Under the pieces are notes generated by a model. It was given only the letters and a program-made list of their open reading frames with translations. It did not search any database and had not been told where the DNA came from. From positions 620,001 to 684,000 of the forward strand of contig NZ_JACYFR010000002.1 of assembly GCF_014837175.1 (NCBI RefSeq): DNA of 64,000 nt, written 5' to 3'. The translations under genes and the position numbers were made by a program. This document shows positions 11,818-22,332 of the stretch, piece by piece; positions within the stretch are counted from its first letter, which is position 1, and every line of letters begins with the position of its first letter. This stretch comes from Cellulomonas sp. JH27-2 (GTDB lineage: Bacteria > Actinomycetota > Actinomycetes > Actinomycetales > Cellulomonadaceae).

Positions 11818-12478
11818 TCGGGACCTCTGGCGGTCGGTCGACGAGTACTTCGACGTCCTGGTCAGGGAGGACGTCGCCCTCGCAGAGACGCGACGGGCGG
11901 CGGCCGCCGGCGGGCTGCCGGACATCGCCGTCGCCCCCAATCAGGGCAAGCTGCTGCACCTGCTCGCACAGACGGCCGGCGCTCGGCGGATCCTGGAGAT
12001 CGGGACCCTCGGCGGCTACAGCACGCTCTGGCTCGCGCGTGCGCTGCCGTCGGACGGCGTGCTCGTCACGCTCGAGATCGACCCGGAGCACGCGCGCACC
12101 GCCGCGGACTCGCTCGAGCAGGCGGGGGTCGGCGAGCTCGTCGACGTCGTCGTCGGGCCGGCGAGCAGCACGTTGGACGCGATGGTCGCCGCCGGCACCG
12201 AGGCGTTCGACCTGGTCTTCGTCGACGCCGACAAGCAGTCGCTCGCCCGGTACGTCGAGCAGTCCCTCGCCCTGTCCCACCCGGGCACGCTGATCGTGCT
12301 CGACAACGTCGTCCGGGATGGCGGTGTCGTCGACGCCGACCACCCGGACGACCGGGTGCAGGGCGTCCGCGCGATGGTCGATCTCGTCGCCGACCATCCG
12401 CGCCTCGATGCGACCGTCGTGCAGACCGTCGGGTCGAAGGGCTACGACGGGTTCGCGCTGGTGCGCGTGCTGCCCTGA
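11810..12478 (+). CDS. SAM-dependent O-methyltransferase (class I, CCoAMT-like)
   Basis: A 222-residue class I methyltransferase resembling the caffeoyl-CoA/catechol O-methyltransferase group. The SAM-binding motif I is ILEIGTLGGYSTLWLARALP and motif II is LVTLEIDPEHARTA. FDLVFVDADKQSLARYVEQ holds the Asp-Ala-Asp metal-site signature of the divalent-cation-dependent members, and GTLIVLDNVVRDGGVVDAD follows it. The substrate is unknown. The start is GTG 11810, overlapping the pgl stop by eight bases, so it is the last gene of the pentose phosphate operon, perhaps only by readthrough. It converges on rbpA with 9 bp between stops. Confidence 0.88.
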   Translation: MTDRDLWRSVDEYFDVLVREDVALAETRRAAAAGGLPDIAVAPNQGKLLHLLAQTAGARRILEIGTLGGYSTLWLARALPSDGVLVTLEIDPEHARTAADSLEQAGVGELVDVVVGPASSTLDAMVAAGTEAFDLVFVDADKQSLARYVEQSLALSHPGTLIVLDNVVRDGGVVDADHPDDRVQGVRAMVDLVADHPRLDATVVQTVGSKGYDGFALVRVLP

Positions 12479-12486
12479 CGCGTCAG
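12475..12486. repeat. 12-bp palindrome across convergent gene ends
   Basis: A perfect palindrome (ctgacgcgtcag) covers the methyltransferase stop codon and reaches to within one base of the rbpA stop. It is the only symmetric element in the 9-bp convergent gap. It may be coincidental or a short bidirectional stop signal. Confidence 0.4.
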
Positions 12487-12487
12487 G

Positions 12488-12835
12488 TCAGCCCCCGCGG
12501 CGCTCCCGCAGGGCGGCCAGCGCCTCGTCCAGCAGCGCCGCGCCGTCCTCCTCGGACCGACGCTCCTTCACGTACGCCAGGTGCGTCTTGTACGGCTCGT
12601 TGCGCGACGGCGACGGCGGGTTCTCCTGGTCCTGTCCGGCCGGGAAGCCACAGCGCGGGCAGTCCCACGTCACCGGGGCCTCGGCGGCCGCCTCCTCGGC
12701 GAAGCTGGGCCGCGTCTCGTGGCCGTTCGCGCACCAGTAGGAGATCCAGATGCGAGGGGCTGCGTCACCGCGCTCGGCCTCGCCCATCGGGCCCGCACCG
12801 ACGCGAGACCCCCTGATCGCACTCCCGCTCGCCAT
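12488..12835 (-). CDS. rbpA: RNA polymerase-binding protein RbpA
   Basis: An actinobacteria-specific transcription factor that binds RNA polymerase and the principal sigma factors and stabilises open complexes. The 115-residue length and motif order fit. The N-terminal tail has the RVGAGPMGEAERGDAAPR segment. The core domain has SYWCANGHETRPSFAEEA and WDCPRCGFPAGQD, giving the Cys and His residues of the RbpA core. The basic linker RNEPYKTHLAYVKERRSEED leads to the C-terminal sigma-interacting helix EALAALRERRG. It lies 10 bp downstream of secG. Confidence 0.96.
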   Translation of the reverse strand: MASGSAIRGSRVGAGPMGEAERGDAAPRIWISYWCANGHETRPSFAEEAAAEAPVTWDCPRCGFPAGQDQENPPSPSRNEPYKTHLAYVKERRSEEDGAALLDEALAALRERRGG

Positions 12836-12845
12836 CGTCGTCGCC

Positions 12846-13088
12846 TCAGATCGTGGTCTCGATGAGCCCGAGCAGGATGATCACGACGGTCCACAGCAGC
12901 GCCGTGCCGATCGTGATGCGGTTGAGGTTGCGCTCCGCCACGCCGGAGCTGCCCGCGCTGCTGGTGATGCCACCGCCGAACATGTCCGACAGACCGCCGC
13001 CCTTGCCCTTGTGCAGCAGGACCAGCGGGATGAGGAGCAGGCTGGAGAGCACCAGCAGCACCTGGAGCGAGATCTTGAGGGCGGTCAC
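12846..13088 (-). CDS. secG: Preprotein translocase subunit SecG
   Basis: A small membrane subunit of the SecYEG channel. It has 80 residues with two membrane segments (about 6-25 LQVLLVLSSLLLIPLVLLH and 56-76 ALLWTVVIILLGLIE). They are separated by the conserved HKGKGGGLSDMFGGG loop. I chose GTG 13088 because GAGGAA sits 10 bases upstream and the usual N-terminus is only a few residues before the first membrane helix. The open frame extends further upstream without homologous sequence. It is followed by rbpA; tpiA lies upstream behind a strong hairpin. Confidence 0.95.
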   Translation of the reverse strand: MTALKISLQVLLVLSSLLLIPLVLLHKGKGGGLSDMFGGGITSSAGSSGVAERNLNRITIGTALLWTVVIILLGLIETTI

Positions 13089-13217
13089 GGCGGCGTAGTT
13101 CCTCACGGTACGGGCGTCGCCGGGCGGCGACCTTGCGTTCGAGCGACGCCCCAGCAGGGTGGAGCGCGGTCCAGGGTAGGCGACGAGGGGCCCTGTCGGC
13201 CACATCGTCCACGTCGG

Positions 13218-13258
13218 CGGGTCCCGCGTCCGCCCTTTCGGGTGATCGCGGGACCCGT
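13218..13258 (-). terminator. Hairpin terminator downstream of tpiA
   Basis: Inverted repeats of 11 bp (13218-13228 and 13248-13258) enclose a loop that itself holds a small CCC/GGG hairpin. It lies 17 bp past the tpiA stop and 130 bp before secG, separating the glycolytic unit from secG-rbpA. No clear T-tract follows. Confidence 0.75.
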
Positions 13259-13274
13259 CGGACGACGGTTCGGG

Positions 13275-14069
13275 TCAGAGACCCACGTTGTGCGACTGGT
13301 AGCGCACGATCTTCGCGAACTCCTCGGGGTCCAGGCTCGCGCCGCCGACGAGCGCGCCGTCGACGTCGGGCTTGGCCATGATCGAGGCGACGTTCGACGA
13401 CTTCACCGAGCCGCCGTAGAGGACGCGGACGGCGTCCGCGGTCTCCTGGTCGTACAGCTCCGCGAGGCGACCGCGGATGGCCTCGGCCATCTCCTGGGCG
13501 TCCTCGGGGGTCGCCGTCTCGCCCGTGCCGATGGCCCAGACGGGCTCGTAGGCGACGACGATCGTCTTGGCCTGCTCGGCCGTGACGTCCAGCAGGGCGC
13601 CCTCGAGCTGCAGCAGCGTGTGCGCGACGTGCGCCGCGGCGCGACGCGTCTCGACGTCCTCACCGACGCACAGGATGGGCAGCACGCCCTCCCCGAGAGC
13701 CGACTTGATCTTCGCATTGACCACGTCGTCGGTCTCGTTGTGGTGCTCACGGCGCTCGGAGTGACCGATCGCGACGTACGTGACACCGAGCTTGGCCAGG
13801 AACACGGGCGAGATCTCACCGGTGTAGGCGCCCGACGAGTGCGCCGAGACGTCCTGCGCGCCGTAGACGATCTCCAGCTTGTCGGCGTCGACGAGGGTCT
13901 GGACGCTGCGCAGGTCCGTGAAGGGCGGGAGCACCGCGACCTCGACGGAGCCGAAGTCGTGCTTGCCGTCGCGCAGCGCCCACGCCAGCTTCTGCAGCGT
14001 CTGGATCGCCTGCTGGTGATCGAGGTTCATCTTCCAGTTGCCCGCCATCAGCGGGGTGCGCGTGCTCAC
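13275..14069 (-). CDS. tpiA: Triosephosphate isomerase
   Basis: Interconverts dihydroxyacetone phosphate and glyceraldehyde-3-phosphate. The 264-residue TIM barrel has all catalytic residues: K13 (GNWKMN), H103 ([10 protein letters not shown]) and E175 ([13 protein letters not shown]). The phosphate loop appears in [18 protein letters not shown] and [15 protein letters not shown]. The start GTG 14069 lies two bases after the pgk stop. The open frame runs on far upstream, but that stretch is antisense-like pgk sequence. It is the last gene of gap-pgk-tpiA, ahead of the hairpin at 13218-13258. Confidence 0.97.
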   Translation of the reverse strand: MSTRTPLMAGNWKMNLDHQQAIQTLQKLAWALRDGKHDFGSVEVAVLPPFTDLRSVQTLVDADKLEIVYGAQDVSAHSSGAYTGEISPVFLAKLGVTYVAIGHSERREHHNETDDVVNAKIKSALGEGVLPILCVGEDVETRRAAAHVAHTLLQLEGALLDVTAEQAKTIVVAYEPVWAIGTGETATPEDAQEMAEAIRGRLAELYDQETADAVRVLYGGSVKSSNVASIMAKPDVDGALVGGASLDPEEFAKIVRYQSHNVGL

Positions 14070-14071
14070 GC

Positions 14072-15271
14072 TCAGTCCTCCAGAACTGCGATGCCGGGGA
14101 GGGTCTTGCCCTCGAGGAACTCCAGGCTGGCGCCGCCACCCGTGGAGATGTGGCCGAACTTGGCCTCGTCGAAGCCGAGGATGCGCACGGCGGCCGCCGA
14201 GTCGCCGCCACCGACGATGGTGAAACCGCCGTTCGCGCCGGCGTCGATCAGTGCCTGCGCGACGGCCTTCGTGCCACCCGCGAACGCCTCGAACTCGAAG
14301 ACGCCGGCGGGACCGTTCCACACGACCGTCTTGGCGTCCGTGATCTTGCTCGCGAAGAGCTGTTCCGACTCGGGGCCGATGTCCAGGCCGATCTTGCCGT
14401 CGGGGATCTGGTCGGCGGCGACGACGGCCACCGGGGTGTCGGCTGCGAACGAGTCGCCCACGCGGATGTCCACCGGCAGGACGATCTCGACTCCGGACTC
14501 CTCGGCCTGCGCCAGGTAGCCCTTGACCGTGTCGATCTGGTCCGCCTCGAGCAGCGAGCTGCCCACGGGGTGGCCCTTGGCCGCGAGGAACGTGAAGAGC
14601 ATGCCGCCGCCGATCACCAGGCGGTCGGCCTTCGTGAGCAGGTTGGCGATGACGCCCAGCTTGTCGGAGACCTTCGAGCCGCCCAGCACCACGACGTACG
14701 GGCGCGCGGGGTCCTCGGTCGCCTTCTTGAGCGACTCGACCTCGTTCAGCACCAGCTTCCCCACCGCGTGCGGCAGCACGAGCGCGACGTCGTACACCGA
14801 CGCCTGCTTGCGGTGCACGACACCGAAGCCGTCGGAGACGTAGACGTCGGCCAGCTCGGCCAGGTCGGCGGCGAGCGAGGCACGCTCGGCGTCGTCCTTC
14901 GACGTCTCGCGGGCGTCGAAGCGGATGTTCTCCAGCAGCGCGATCTGGCCGTCCTGCAGGGCCGCGACCGTCTCCTTGGCGGACTCGCCGACCGTGTCCT
15001 TCGCCAGCGCGACGTCCTGGCCCAGCAGCTCGCCGAGGCGCGCGGCGACGGGCGCGAGCGAGTACTTGTCCTCCGGCGCGCCCTTGGGGCGGCCCAGGTG
15101 GGCGGTCACGACGACGCGAGCTCCGGCGCCCAGGAGCGCCTGCAGCGTCGGCAGGGCGGCGCGGACGCGACCGTCGTCCGTGATGGTCGTGCCGTCGAGC
15201 GGCACGTTGAAGTCGGAGCGGACGAGCACGCGCTTGCCGCGCAGGTCGCCGAGGTCCTCGATGGTCTTCAT
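14072..15271 (-). CDS. pgk: Phosphoglycerate kinase
   Basis: Transfers phosphate from 1,3-bisphosphoglycerate to ADP. It has 399 residues with the signature [20 protein letters not shown] at about 14-33 (one of the most conserved PGK stretches), the substrate-loop [11 protein letters not shown] and VLLPHAVG in the hinge region. The nucleotide site is at [17 protein letters not shown], with [38 protein letters not shown] closes the protein. The ATG at 15271 lies 117 bp downstream of the gap stop. A perfect hairpin in that gap may set the gap:pgk ratio. tpiA follows after two bases. Confidence 0.98.
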   Translation of the reverse strand: MKTIEDLGDLRGKRVLVRSDFNVPLDGTTITDDGRVRAALPTLQALLGAGARVVVTAHLGRPKGAPEDKYSLAPVAARLGELLGQDVALAKDTVGESAKETVAALQDGQIALLENIRFDARETSKDDAERASLAADLAELADVYVSDGFGVVHRKQASVYDVALVLPHAVGKLVLNEVESLKKATEDPARPYVVVLGGSKVSDKLGVIANLLTKADRLVIGGGMLFTFLAAKGHPVGSSLLEADQIDTVKGYLAQAEESGVEIVLPVDIRVGDSFAADTPVAVVAADQIPDGKIGLDIGPESEQLFASKITDAKTVVWNGPAGVFEFEAFAGGTKAVAQALIDAGANGGFTIVGGGDSAAAVRILGFDEAKFGHISTGGGASLEFLEGKTLPGIAVLED

Positions 15272-15320
15272 GGTCTCCTACCGATGCGTTCGGGGGCTGT
15301 TCTGGGGGCTGACACGACAG

Positions 15321-15363
15321 CGTCCGCGTGCGCCGGGGCCGGTGGCCGGGGCGCACGCGGACG
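15321..15363 (-). terminator. Perfect hairpin between gap and pgk
   Basis: A flawless 14-bp stem (15321-15334 and 15350-15363) with a 15-base GC-rich loop lies 25 bp after the gap stop and 49 bp before pgk. There is no T-tract. It probably acts as a partial terminator or as a 3' stabiliser for gap mRNA. Confidence 0.8.
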
Positions 15364-15388
15364 CATATCCGTGCTGATCAGCGGTGCG

Positions 15389-16645
<1,257 letters not shown>

Positions 16646-17626
16646 TCAGAGGTCAAGCAGGTCCGGGCTCAGGCCGGCCTCGGTGTCGGGGATGCCGAGC
16701 TCGGCGGCACGCTTGTCGGCGGTCGCCAGCAGCCGCCGGATGCGCCCGGCCACCGCGTCCTTGGTCAGCGGCGGGTCGGCGAGCTTGCCGAGCTCCTCGA
16801 GCGACGCCTCCTTGTGCGCGAGCCGCAGCTCACCGGCCTCGCGCAGGTGCTCGGGCAGGTCCTCGGCCAGGATCTCGAAGGCACGCTCGACGCGCGCACC
16901 CGCGGCGACGGCGGCTCGCGCGGACCGGCGCAGGTTGGCGTCGTCGAAGTTGGCGAGCCGGTTCGCCGTCCCGCGGACCTCGCGGCGCACACGCCGCTCC
17001 TCCCACACCAGCGTCGTGTCGTGCGCACCCAGGCGCGTGAGCATCGCGCTGATCGCGTCGCCGTCGCGGATGACGACCCGGTCGACGCCGCGCACCTCGC
17101 GTGCCTTCGTCGGGATCCCCATGCGGCGCGCGGCGCCGACGAGCGCGAGCGCCGCCTCCGGCCCGGGGCACGTGACCTCGAGCGCGGACGACCTGCCGGG
17201 CTCGGTGAGCGAGCCGTGCGCCAGGAACGCGCCGCGCCACGCGGCCTCGGCCTCGCTGACCCCACCCGCGACCACCTGCGGGGGGAGGCCGCGCACGGGC
17301 CGACCGCGGTTGTCGAGCAGACCCGTCTGGCGCGCCAGCGACTCGCCGTCCTTGACGACGCGGACCACGTAGTGCGAGCTGCGCCGCAGCCCGCCCCCGG
17401 CCACGACGATGATCTCGCTCTCGTGCCCGTACACCTCGAAGATCGCCTGCCGCAGACGACGGGCCGCGATCGCCGTGTCGAGCTCCGCCTCGATCACGAT
17501 GCGCCCCGAGATGATGTGCAGGCCGCCCGCGAACCGCAGGGTCGCCGAGACCTCGGCCTTGCGGGTGGAGGTCTTGTCGACCTTGAGCCGTGCCAGCTCG
17601 TCCTTGACCTGTGCCGTCAACGCCAT
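16646..17626 (-). CDS. whiA: DNA-binding sporulation/cell-division regulator WhiA
   Basis: WhiA has an N-terminal LAGLIDADG-like domain without nuclease activity and a C-terminal helix-turn-helix. In Streptomyces it works with WhiB in septation control; in non-sporulating relatives it is a conserved cell-division factor. The 326 residues begin [14 protein letters not shown] at ATG 17626, preceded by AGGA at a good distance. ATG 17635 is less likely. Characteristic parts are [38 protein letters not shown] and the C-terminal [19 protein letters not shown]. It forms the whiA-yvcK-rapZ-uvrC block. Confidence 0.97.
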   Translation of the reverse strand: MALTAQVKDELARLKVDKTSTRKAEVSATLRFAGGLHIISGRIVIEAELDTAIAARRLRQAIFEVYGHESEIIVVAGGGLRRSSHYVVRVVKDGESLARQTGLLDNRGRPVRGLPPQVVAGGVSEAEAAWRGAFLAHGSLTEPGRSSALEVTCPGPEAALALVGAARRMGIPTKAREVRGVDRVVIRDGDAISAMLTRLGAHDTTLVWEERRVRREVRGTANRLANFDDANLRRSARAAVAAGARVERAFEILAEDLPEHLREAGELRLAHKEASLEELGKLADPPLTKDAVAGRIRRLLATADKRAAELGIPDTEAGLSPDLLDL

Positions 17627-17666
17627 GGGCGTCATCCTGCCATCACGGCCGACCCCGCGGGGACGC

Positions 17667-18659
17667 TCACCGCCGTCGAGCGACGTCCCCCAGGGTTCCC
17701 TCGACCACGTCGCGGTAGGCCGCGGCAAGACGCAACGGGTCGTGCTCGGCGCTGCCGTCGCTCCGGCCGACCTGCCGCAGCAGCAGGCGGGCGCCGCCGT
17801 GGTCGCACCGACGCGCGAGCAGGTCGATGTCCTCCACCGCGCGGGGATCGGCGACGACGGCGTGCACGGGCAGGTCCGGAGCGTGCGCGTGCAGCACCTC
17901 GAGGTAGTCCTCCGCGTGCATGCCGGCGGTCTCCCCGTCCTCCTCCGGCTCGAGGTTCAGGGTCACGACGATCCGCGCGGACGTCCGCAGCAGCGCCGCC
18001 CGCAGCTCCGGGACCAGCAGGTGCGGGACGACGGAGGTGTACCAGGAGCCCGGGCCCAGGACCACCCAGTCCGCCGCGTCGACCGCCGCGACGGCCTCGG
18101 GGCACGCCGGCGGTTCGGGCGGGACGAGCCGCAGCTGCTCGATGTGTGCCGTCGTCCCCGCGACCGACGTCTGCCCGCGCACCACCGTCGTGCCACCACC
18201 GGGCGCGGCGACCGTCGCCTCGATCGACAACGGGACCGCGGCCATCGGGAGCACCCGGCCACGCGCACCCAGCAGGCGCCCCACCCAGTCCAGACCGGCC
18301 ACGGGGTCGTCCAGGAGCTCCCAGAGCGCGACGATCAGCAGGTTGCCGACGGCGTGCTGGTCCAGGTCGCCCGACGAACGGAACCGGTGCTGCAGCACGT
18401 CGCGCCAGGTCCGACCCCAGTCGGTGTCGTCGCACAGCGCGGACAACGCCATCCGCAGGTCCCCCGGCGGCAGGACGTCGAGCTCGTCGCGCAGGCGGCC
18501 CGACGAGCCGCCGTCGTCGGCCACCGTCACCACCGCGGTGATCTTGTCCGTGAGCAGACGCAGGGCGCTGAGGCTCGCCGAGAGACCGTGCCCACCACCC
18601 AGCGCGACCACGGCGGGCCCCGCGCCGGCACGGGCGCCCGACGGGACGGGGAGCGCCAT
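17667..18659 (-). CDS. yvcK: YvcK/CofD-family gluconeogenesis factor
   Basis: A YvcK-type protein (CofD-like fold) that binds UDP-sugars and affects central carbon use and cell-wall homeostasis. It has 330 residues. The nucleotide-binding [51 protein letters not shown] and [15 protein letters not shown] are family signatures. [19 protein letters not shown] is the late conserved loop. ATG 18659 sits just inside the rapZ stop region. ATG 18662 is also possible and would overlap the rapZ TGA, but the AAGGA Shine-Dalgarno favours the later start. Position between rapZ and whiA is invariant in actinobacteria. Confidence 0.95.
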   Translation of the reverse strand: MALPVPSGARAGAGPAVVALGGGHGLSASLSALRLLTDKITAVVTVADDGGSSGRLRDELDVLPPGDLRMALSALCDDTDWGRTWRDVLQHRFRSSGDLDQHAVGNLLIVALWELLDDPVAGLDWVGRLLGARGRVLPMAAVPLSIEATVAAPGGGTTVVRGQTSVAGTTAHIEQLRLVPPEPPACPEAVAAVDAADWVVLGPGSWYTSVVPHLLVPELRAALLRTSARIVVTLNLEPEEDGETAGMHAEDYLEVLHAHAPDLPVHAVVADPRAVEDIDLLARRCDHGGARLLLRQVGRSDGSAEHDPLRLAAAYRDVVEGTLGDVARRR

Positions 18660-19603
18660 CATTCCTTGCCGAGGTCGCGGGCGGCCACCGTGACGCGGTG
18701 CCCCCTGGCACGCAGCCGCGCGCCGATCGCCTCGCTCGTCGCCACCGACCGGTGCTTGCCGCCGGTGCACCCGACGGCGATGGTGACGTAACGCTTCTCC
18801 TCGTTGAGGTACCCGGCCAGCACGGGTTCGAGGGCGTCGACGTACCGGTCGATGAAGGTCTTCGCCCCCGGCAGGCCCAGGACGTAGTCGCGCACCGGCG
18901 CGTCCCGGCCGGTCAGGTGCCGCAGCTCCGTGATCCAGTACGGGTTGGCCAGGAAGCGCATGTCCACGACGTGGTCGGCGTCGAGGGGGATGCCGTACTT
19001 GAACCCGAACGAGACGACCGTGATCCGCAGCTCGTCCTCGTTCTCGCCCGAGACGGTCGCCCGCACCTCCCGCGCCAGGTCGTGGACGTTGAGTTCGGAC
19101 GTGTCGATCACCGTGTCGGCCTGCTCGCGGATGTCGGCCAGCACGGCGCGCTCCCGGGCGATGCCGTCCAGGATCCGCCCGTCCGCCTGCAGAGGGTGCG
19201 GGCGCCGGACCTGCTCGAAGCGCCGGACCAGGACCTCGTCGGACGCGTCGAGGAACAGGATCCGGTACTCGATGCCGGCCTCGCGCATCCCGCCGAGCAC
19301 CTGGGCGAGATCGCGGAAGAACCCGCCGCCGCGGACGTCGATCACGGCCGCGACCCGCTGCGCGCGCGTGTCGTGCGGGCCGGTGGTGAGCATGCCGACG
19401 AGGTGCGTGAGCATCTGGGCGGGCAGGTTGTCGACGACGTACCAGTCGAGGTCCTCGAGCACCGCGGCCGCGCGCGACCGGCCCGCACCGGACATGCCCG
19501 TGATGATCAGCACCTGCGGCGCGTGGACGCGAGGCGGCTCGGTGACGGCGTCCAGGGCCGGGATGCCGCGCGGGACGGTCATCGGCGACGGTTCGTCGGT
19601 CAT
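18659..19603 (-). CDS. rapZ: RNase adapter protein RapZ (YvcJ family)
   Basis: A P-loop nucleotide-binding protein. In E. coli RapZ guides small-RNA decay for GlmS control; in Gram-positive bacteria the partner is less clear. It has 314 residues with Walker A GMSGAGRS (36-43), [15 protein letters not shown] and [17 protein letters not shown]. The C-terminal domain has [36 protein letters not shown] and [19 protein letters not shown]. The start ATG 19603 overlaps the uvrC stop as ATGA and the stop overlaps the yvcK start region, so uvrC-rapZ-yvcK is tightly coupled. Confidence 0.96.
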   Translation of the reverse strand: MTDEPSPMTVPRGIPALDAVTEPPRVHAPQVLIITGMSGAGRSRAAAVLEDLDWYVVDNLPAQMLTHLVGMLTTGPHDTRAQRVAAVIDVRGGGFFRDLAQVLGGMREAGIEYRILFLDASDEVLVRRFEQVRRPHPLQADGRILDGIARERAVLADIREQADTVIDTSELNVHDLAREVRATVSGENEDELRITVVSFGFKYGIPLDADHVVDMRFLANPYWITELRHLTGRDAPVRDYVLGLPGAKTFIDRYVDALEPVLAGYLNEEKRYVTIAVGCTGGKHRSVATSEAIGARLRARGHRVTVAARDLGKE

Positions 19604-21627
19604 GCGCCCAGCATGCCAGCCGACGACGGCTCGTCGGCTCCTGCCTCGGGCGAGTCCGCCGCCTGCGTGCCCTCCGGGTTGCCCGTCAACGCGGCGACCA
19701 CGGCGGCCGCGGTCCGCTCCCCCATGCCCGGCACCGTCGCGATCTCCTCGACCGACGCGGCCTTGAGCCGCTTGACGGACCCGAAGTGGCGCAGCAGCGC
19801 CGCCTGCCGTGCGGGACCAAGGCCGGGGACGTCGTCGAGGACCGACGCCGTCATGCCCTTGCTGCGCCGCTTGCGGTGCGCGGTGATCGCGAACCGGTGC
19901 GCCTCGTCGCGGACGCGCTGCAGGAGGTAGAGACCCTCCGAGCTGCGCTGCAGGATCACGGGGTAGTCGTCGCCGGGGACCCAGACCTCCTCGAGCCGCT
20001 TGGCCAGGCCGCACAGCGCGACGTCGTCGATGCCGAGCTCGGCCAGTGCGGCGGCCGCGGCCGCCACCTGCGGCGGGCCGCCGTCGACGACGACGAGGTT
20101 GGGCGGGTAGGCGAAACGTGTCGGCTTGCCCGTGCGCTCGTCGATCGGGCCGGACCGCGGCCGTCCGTCGTCGTCCAGGTCGTCCGCGCCCAGCTCGAGG
20201 TCGCGCGCGTCCGCCCGGTCGCTGAGGTAGCGCCGGAACCGCCGCGTGATCACCTCGTGCATCGCGGCCGTGTCGTCGCGAGCCCCCTGCCCCTCCGGGC
20301 CGCGGATGATGAACGAGCGGTACTCGCTCTTGCGGGCCAGCCCGTCCTCGAACACCACCATCGACGCCGACTGGTACGTGCCCTGGTTGTGGGACACGTC
20401 GTAGCACTCGATCCGCAGCGGGGCCGACGGCAGGTCGAGGGCCTCCTGGATCTCCTGGAGCGCCTGGCTCCGCGTCGTGAGGTCGCCCGCTCGTCGCGTG
20501 CGGTGCAGGACGAGCGCGTGCTCGGCGTTCTTCAGCACGGTCGCTGCGAGCTCGCGCTTGTCGCCGCGCTGCGGGACCCGCACCTGCACCCGCGAGCCGC
20601 GCAGGCCCGAGAGCCAGTCCTGGACCTGGTCGACGTCCGGCGGCAGCACGGGCACCAGCACCTCGCGCGGGACGTTCGCCCCAGCGTCACCGTCGGCGCC
20701 GTACACCTGCTGGAGAAGGTGCTCGACGAGCTCGGCGTCGTCGAGGTCCTCGACCTTCTCCACCACCCAGCCGCGCTGGCCACGGATGCGTCCGTCGCGG
20801 ACGTGGAAGACCTGCACCGCGGCCTCGAGCTCGTCGCCGGCCAGCGCGAAGATGTCGGCGTCGGTCCCGTCCGCGAGAACCACGGCGTTGCGCTCGGTGG
20901 CCCGCTCGAGCGTGGCGATGTCGTCGCGCAGGCGTGCCGCCCGCTCGTAGTCGAGCTCGGCGGCGGCCTCCTTCATGCGGGCCGTGAGCCGACGCGTGAA
21001 CCTGGCCGCGTCCCCGGCCATGAAGTCGCAGAAGTCCTGGGCCAGCGCGTGGTGGTCGTCGGGCGAGATCCGCCCCACGCAGGGCGCCGAGCACTTGTCG
21101 ATGTAGCCGAGCAGGCACGGCCGGCCCTGCTGCGCCGCCCGCTTGAAGACGCCCGACGAGCACGTCCGTACCGGGAACACGCGCAGCAGGAGGTCGACGG
21201 TCTCCCGGATCGCCCACGCGTGGGCGTACGGGCCGAAGTACCGGGTGCCCTTGCGCTTGGCGCCGCGCATGACCTGGACGCGGGGGAACTGGTCGGCCAT
21301 CGTCACCGCGAGGTAGGGGTACGACTTGTCGTCGCGGTACTTGACGTTGAACCGCGGGTCGAACTCCTTGATCCACGAGTACTCGAGCGCGAGCGCAGCC
21401 ACCTCGGTCGGCACGACGGTCCACTCGACGGCGGCCGCCGTCGTGACCATCTGGAACGTGCGCGGGTGCAGGTTGGCGGGGTCCTGGAAGTAGCTGCTCA
21501 GCCGCTGGCGCAGGCTCTTGGCCTTGCCGACGTAGATGACGCGGCCGTGCTCGTCGCGGAACCGGTACACCCCGGGCGAGTCCGGGATCTCCCCCGGCGC
21601 AGGCCGGTACGTGGCGGGGTCTGGCAT
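19600..21627 (-). CDS. uvrC: Excinuclease ABC subunit C
   Basis: The dual-incision nuclease of nucleotide excision repair. It has 675 residues from ATG 21627. The N-terminal GIY-YIG nuclease has [20 protein letters not shown] at about 15-34. A Cys cluster follows ([19 protein letters not shown]). The UVR domain is near 205-240, and the RNase H-like 5' nuclease has [20 protein letters not shown] and [15 protein letters not shown]. Two helix-hairpin-helix motifs end the protein ([37 protein letters not shown]). The upstream open frame beyond ATG 21627 has no homologous sequence. Confidence 0.97.
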   Translation of the reverse strand: MPDPATYRPAPGEIPDSPGVYRFRDEHGRVIYVGKAKSLRQRLSSYFQDPANLHPRTFQMVTTAAAVEWTVVPTEVAALALEYSWIKEFDPRFNVKYRDDKSYPYLAVTMADQFPRVQVMRGAKRKGTRYFGPYAHAWAIRETVDLLLRVFPVRTCSSGVFKRAAQQGRPCLLGYIDKCSAPCVGRISPDDHHALAQDFCDFMAGDAARFTRRLTARMKEAAAELDYERAARLRDDIATLERATERNAVVLADGTDADIFALAGDELEAAVQVFHVRDGRIRGQRGWVVEKVEDLDDAELVEHLLQQVYGADGDAGANVPREVLVPVLPPDVDQVQDWLSGLRGSRVQVRVPQRGDKRELAATVLKNAEHALVLHRTRRAGDLTTRSQALQEIQEALDLPSAPLRIECYDVSHNQGTYQSASMVVFEDGLARKSEYRSFIIRGPEGQGARDDTAAMHEVITRRFRRYLSDRADARDLELGADDLDDDGRPRSGPIDERTGKPTRFAYPPNLVVVDGGPPQVAAAAAALAELGIDDVALCGLAKRLEEVWVPGDDYPVILQRSSEGLYLLQRVRDEAHRFAITAHRKRRSKGMTASVLDDVPGLGPARQAALLRHFGSVKRLKAASVEEIATVPGMGERTAAAVVAALTGNPEGTQAADSPEAGADEPSSAGMLGA

Positions 21628-21684
21628 GCGCTCGAGCCTACGTCGCGGCACCGACAGGTCGGGCCGCGCCGCCGCCGGCGGTGT

Positions 21685-21715
21685 TGCACAGAACTTGTGC
21701 ATCGTTTTTGTGCAT
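21685..21715. promoter_or_regulatory. Repeated TTGTGCAT sites, probable operator of the ArsR-like regulator
   Basis: TGCACA (21685-21690) and TTGTGCAT (21695-21702) form an inverted pair. A second TTGTGCAT follows at 21708-21715, 13 bp on. The cluster ends 15 bp before the regulator start and 58 bp upstream of uvrC, in the only noncoding stretch ahead of the regulator/MFS/OsmC operon. An AT-rich run sits inside otherwise GC-rich DNA. This suits an autoregulatory operator. Confidence 0.6.
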
Positions 21716-21729
21716 GCTTCCATCGAGGC

Positions 21730-22332
21730 ATGGATGACACCCTGCGGCTCGACGCGCACGCCGTCACCGTGCTGGCCCACCCGCTGCGGACCCGGCTGCT
21801 CACTGCCCTGCGCCTGGACGGCCCGGCCACCGCCACCGCGCTGGCGGGGCGGCTCGGGACGAACACCGGCGCCACGAGCTATCACCTGCGCCGGCTCGCC
21901 GAGGTCGGCCTCGTCGTGGCGGCGGCGGACCACGCCGGGCGTGGTCGCGAGCGGTGGTGGCAGGCCGCGACGCGCGCGCACTCGTTCTACCCGAGCGACG
22001 TCGAGGACTCCCCCGACGCCCGCGCCGCGCTCACGTGGCTGCAGCAGTCCTACCAGCACGACGTCGAGTGCCGAGCCGCCGCCTGGTACGCGCACAGCCT
22101 CGACGAGCCGATCGAGTGGCAGGACGCGGCCGGCAGCTCCGACGAGGTCCTCACGCTCGACGCCGCGACGACGACCGCGCTCATGGCCGACCTCTCGGCG
22201 GTCGTCGCGCGCTACCGCGAGGCGGAGCCGTCGACCGGGGCCGAGGCGCGACGAGTCTTCGTCGTGCTCAACGCATTCCCGGAGGTGGCCGACGAGCTCG
22301 ACCGCACCGGTGGCCTCCCGGAGCCGTCATGA
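21730..22332 (+). CDS. ArsR-family helix-turn-helix transcriptional regulator
   Basis: A 200-residue winged-helix regulator. [20 protein letters not shown] and [20 protein letters not shown] (recognition helix), then [20 protein letters not shown] (wing), cover residues 8-80. The C-terminal half (80-200) is an acidic helical domain of the kind seen in larger ArsR-like regulators that sense drugs or metabolites. No metal-binding Cys pair is visible, so metal sensing is unlikely. The ATG 21730 has GAGG close upstream, and the stop overlaps the MFS gene start (ATGA). Operator-like repeats lie just upstream, so it probably represses itself, the transporter and osmC-like gene. Confidence 0.88.
   Translation: MDDTLRLDAHAVTVLAHPLRTRLLTALRLDGPATATALAGRLGTNTGATSYHLRRLAEVGLVVAAADHAGRGRERWWQAATRAHSFYPSDVEDSPDARAALTWLQQSYQHDVECRAAAWYAHSLDEPIEWQDAAGSSDEVLTLDAATTTALMADLSAVVARYREAEPSTGAEARRVFVVLNAFPEVADELDRTGGLPEPS

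Noticed and set aside
14070-15356. Upstream continuation of the tpiA frame, making a 693-residue fusion
   Set aside because: The extra sequence is an alternate frame through pgk. TpiA is complete from GTG 14069, and pgk is intact in its own frame.
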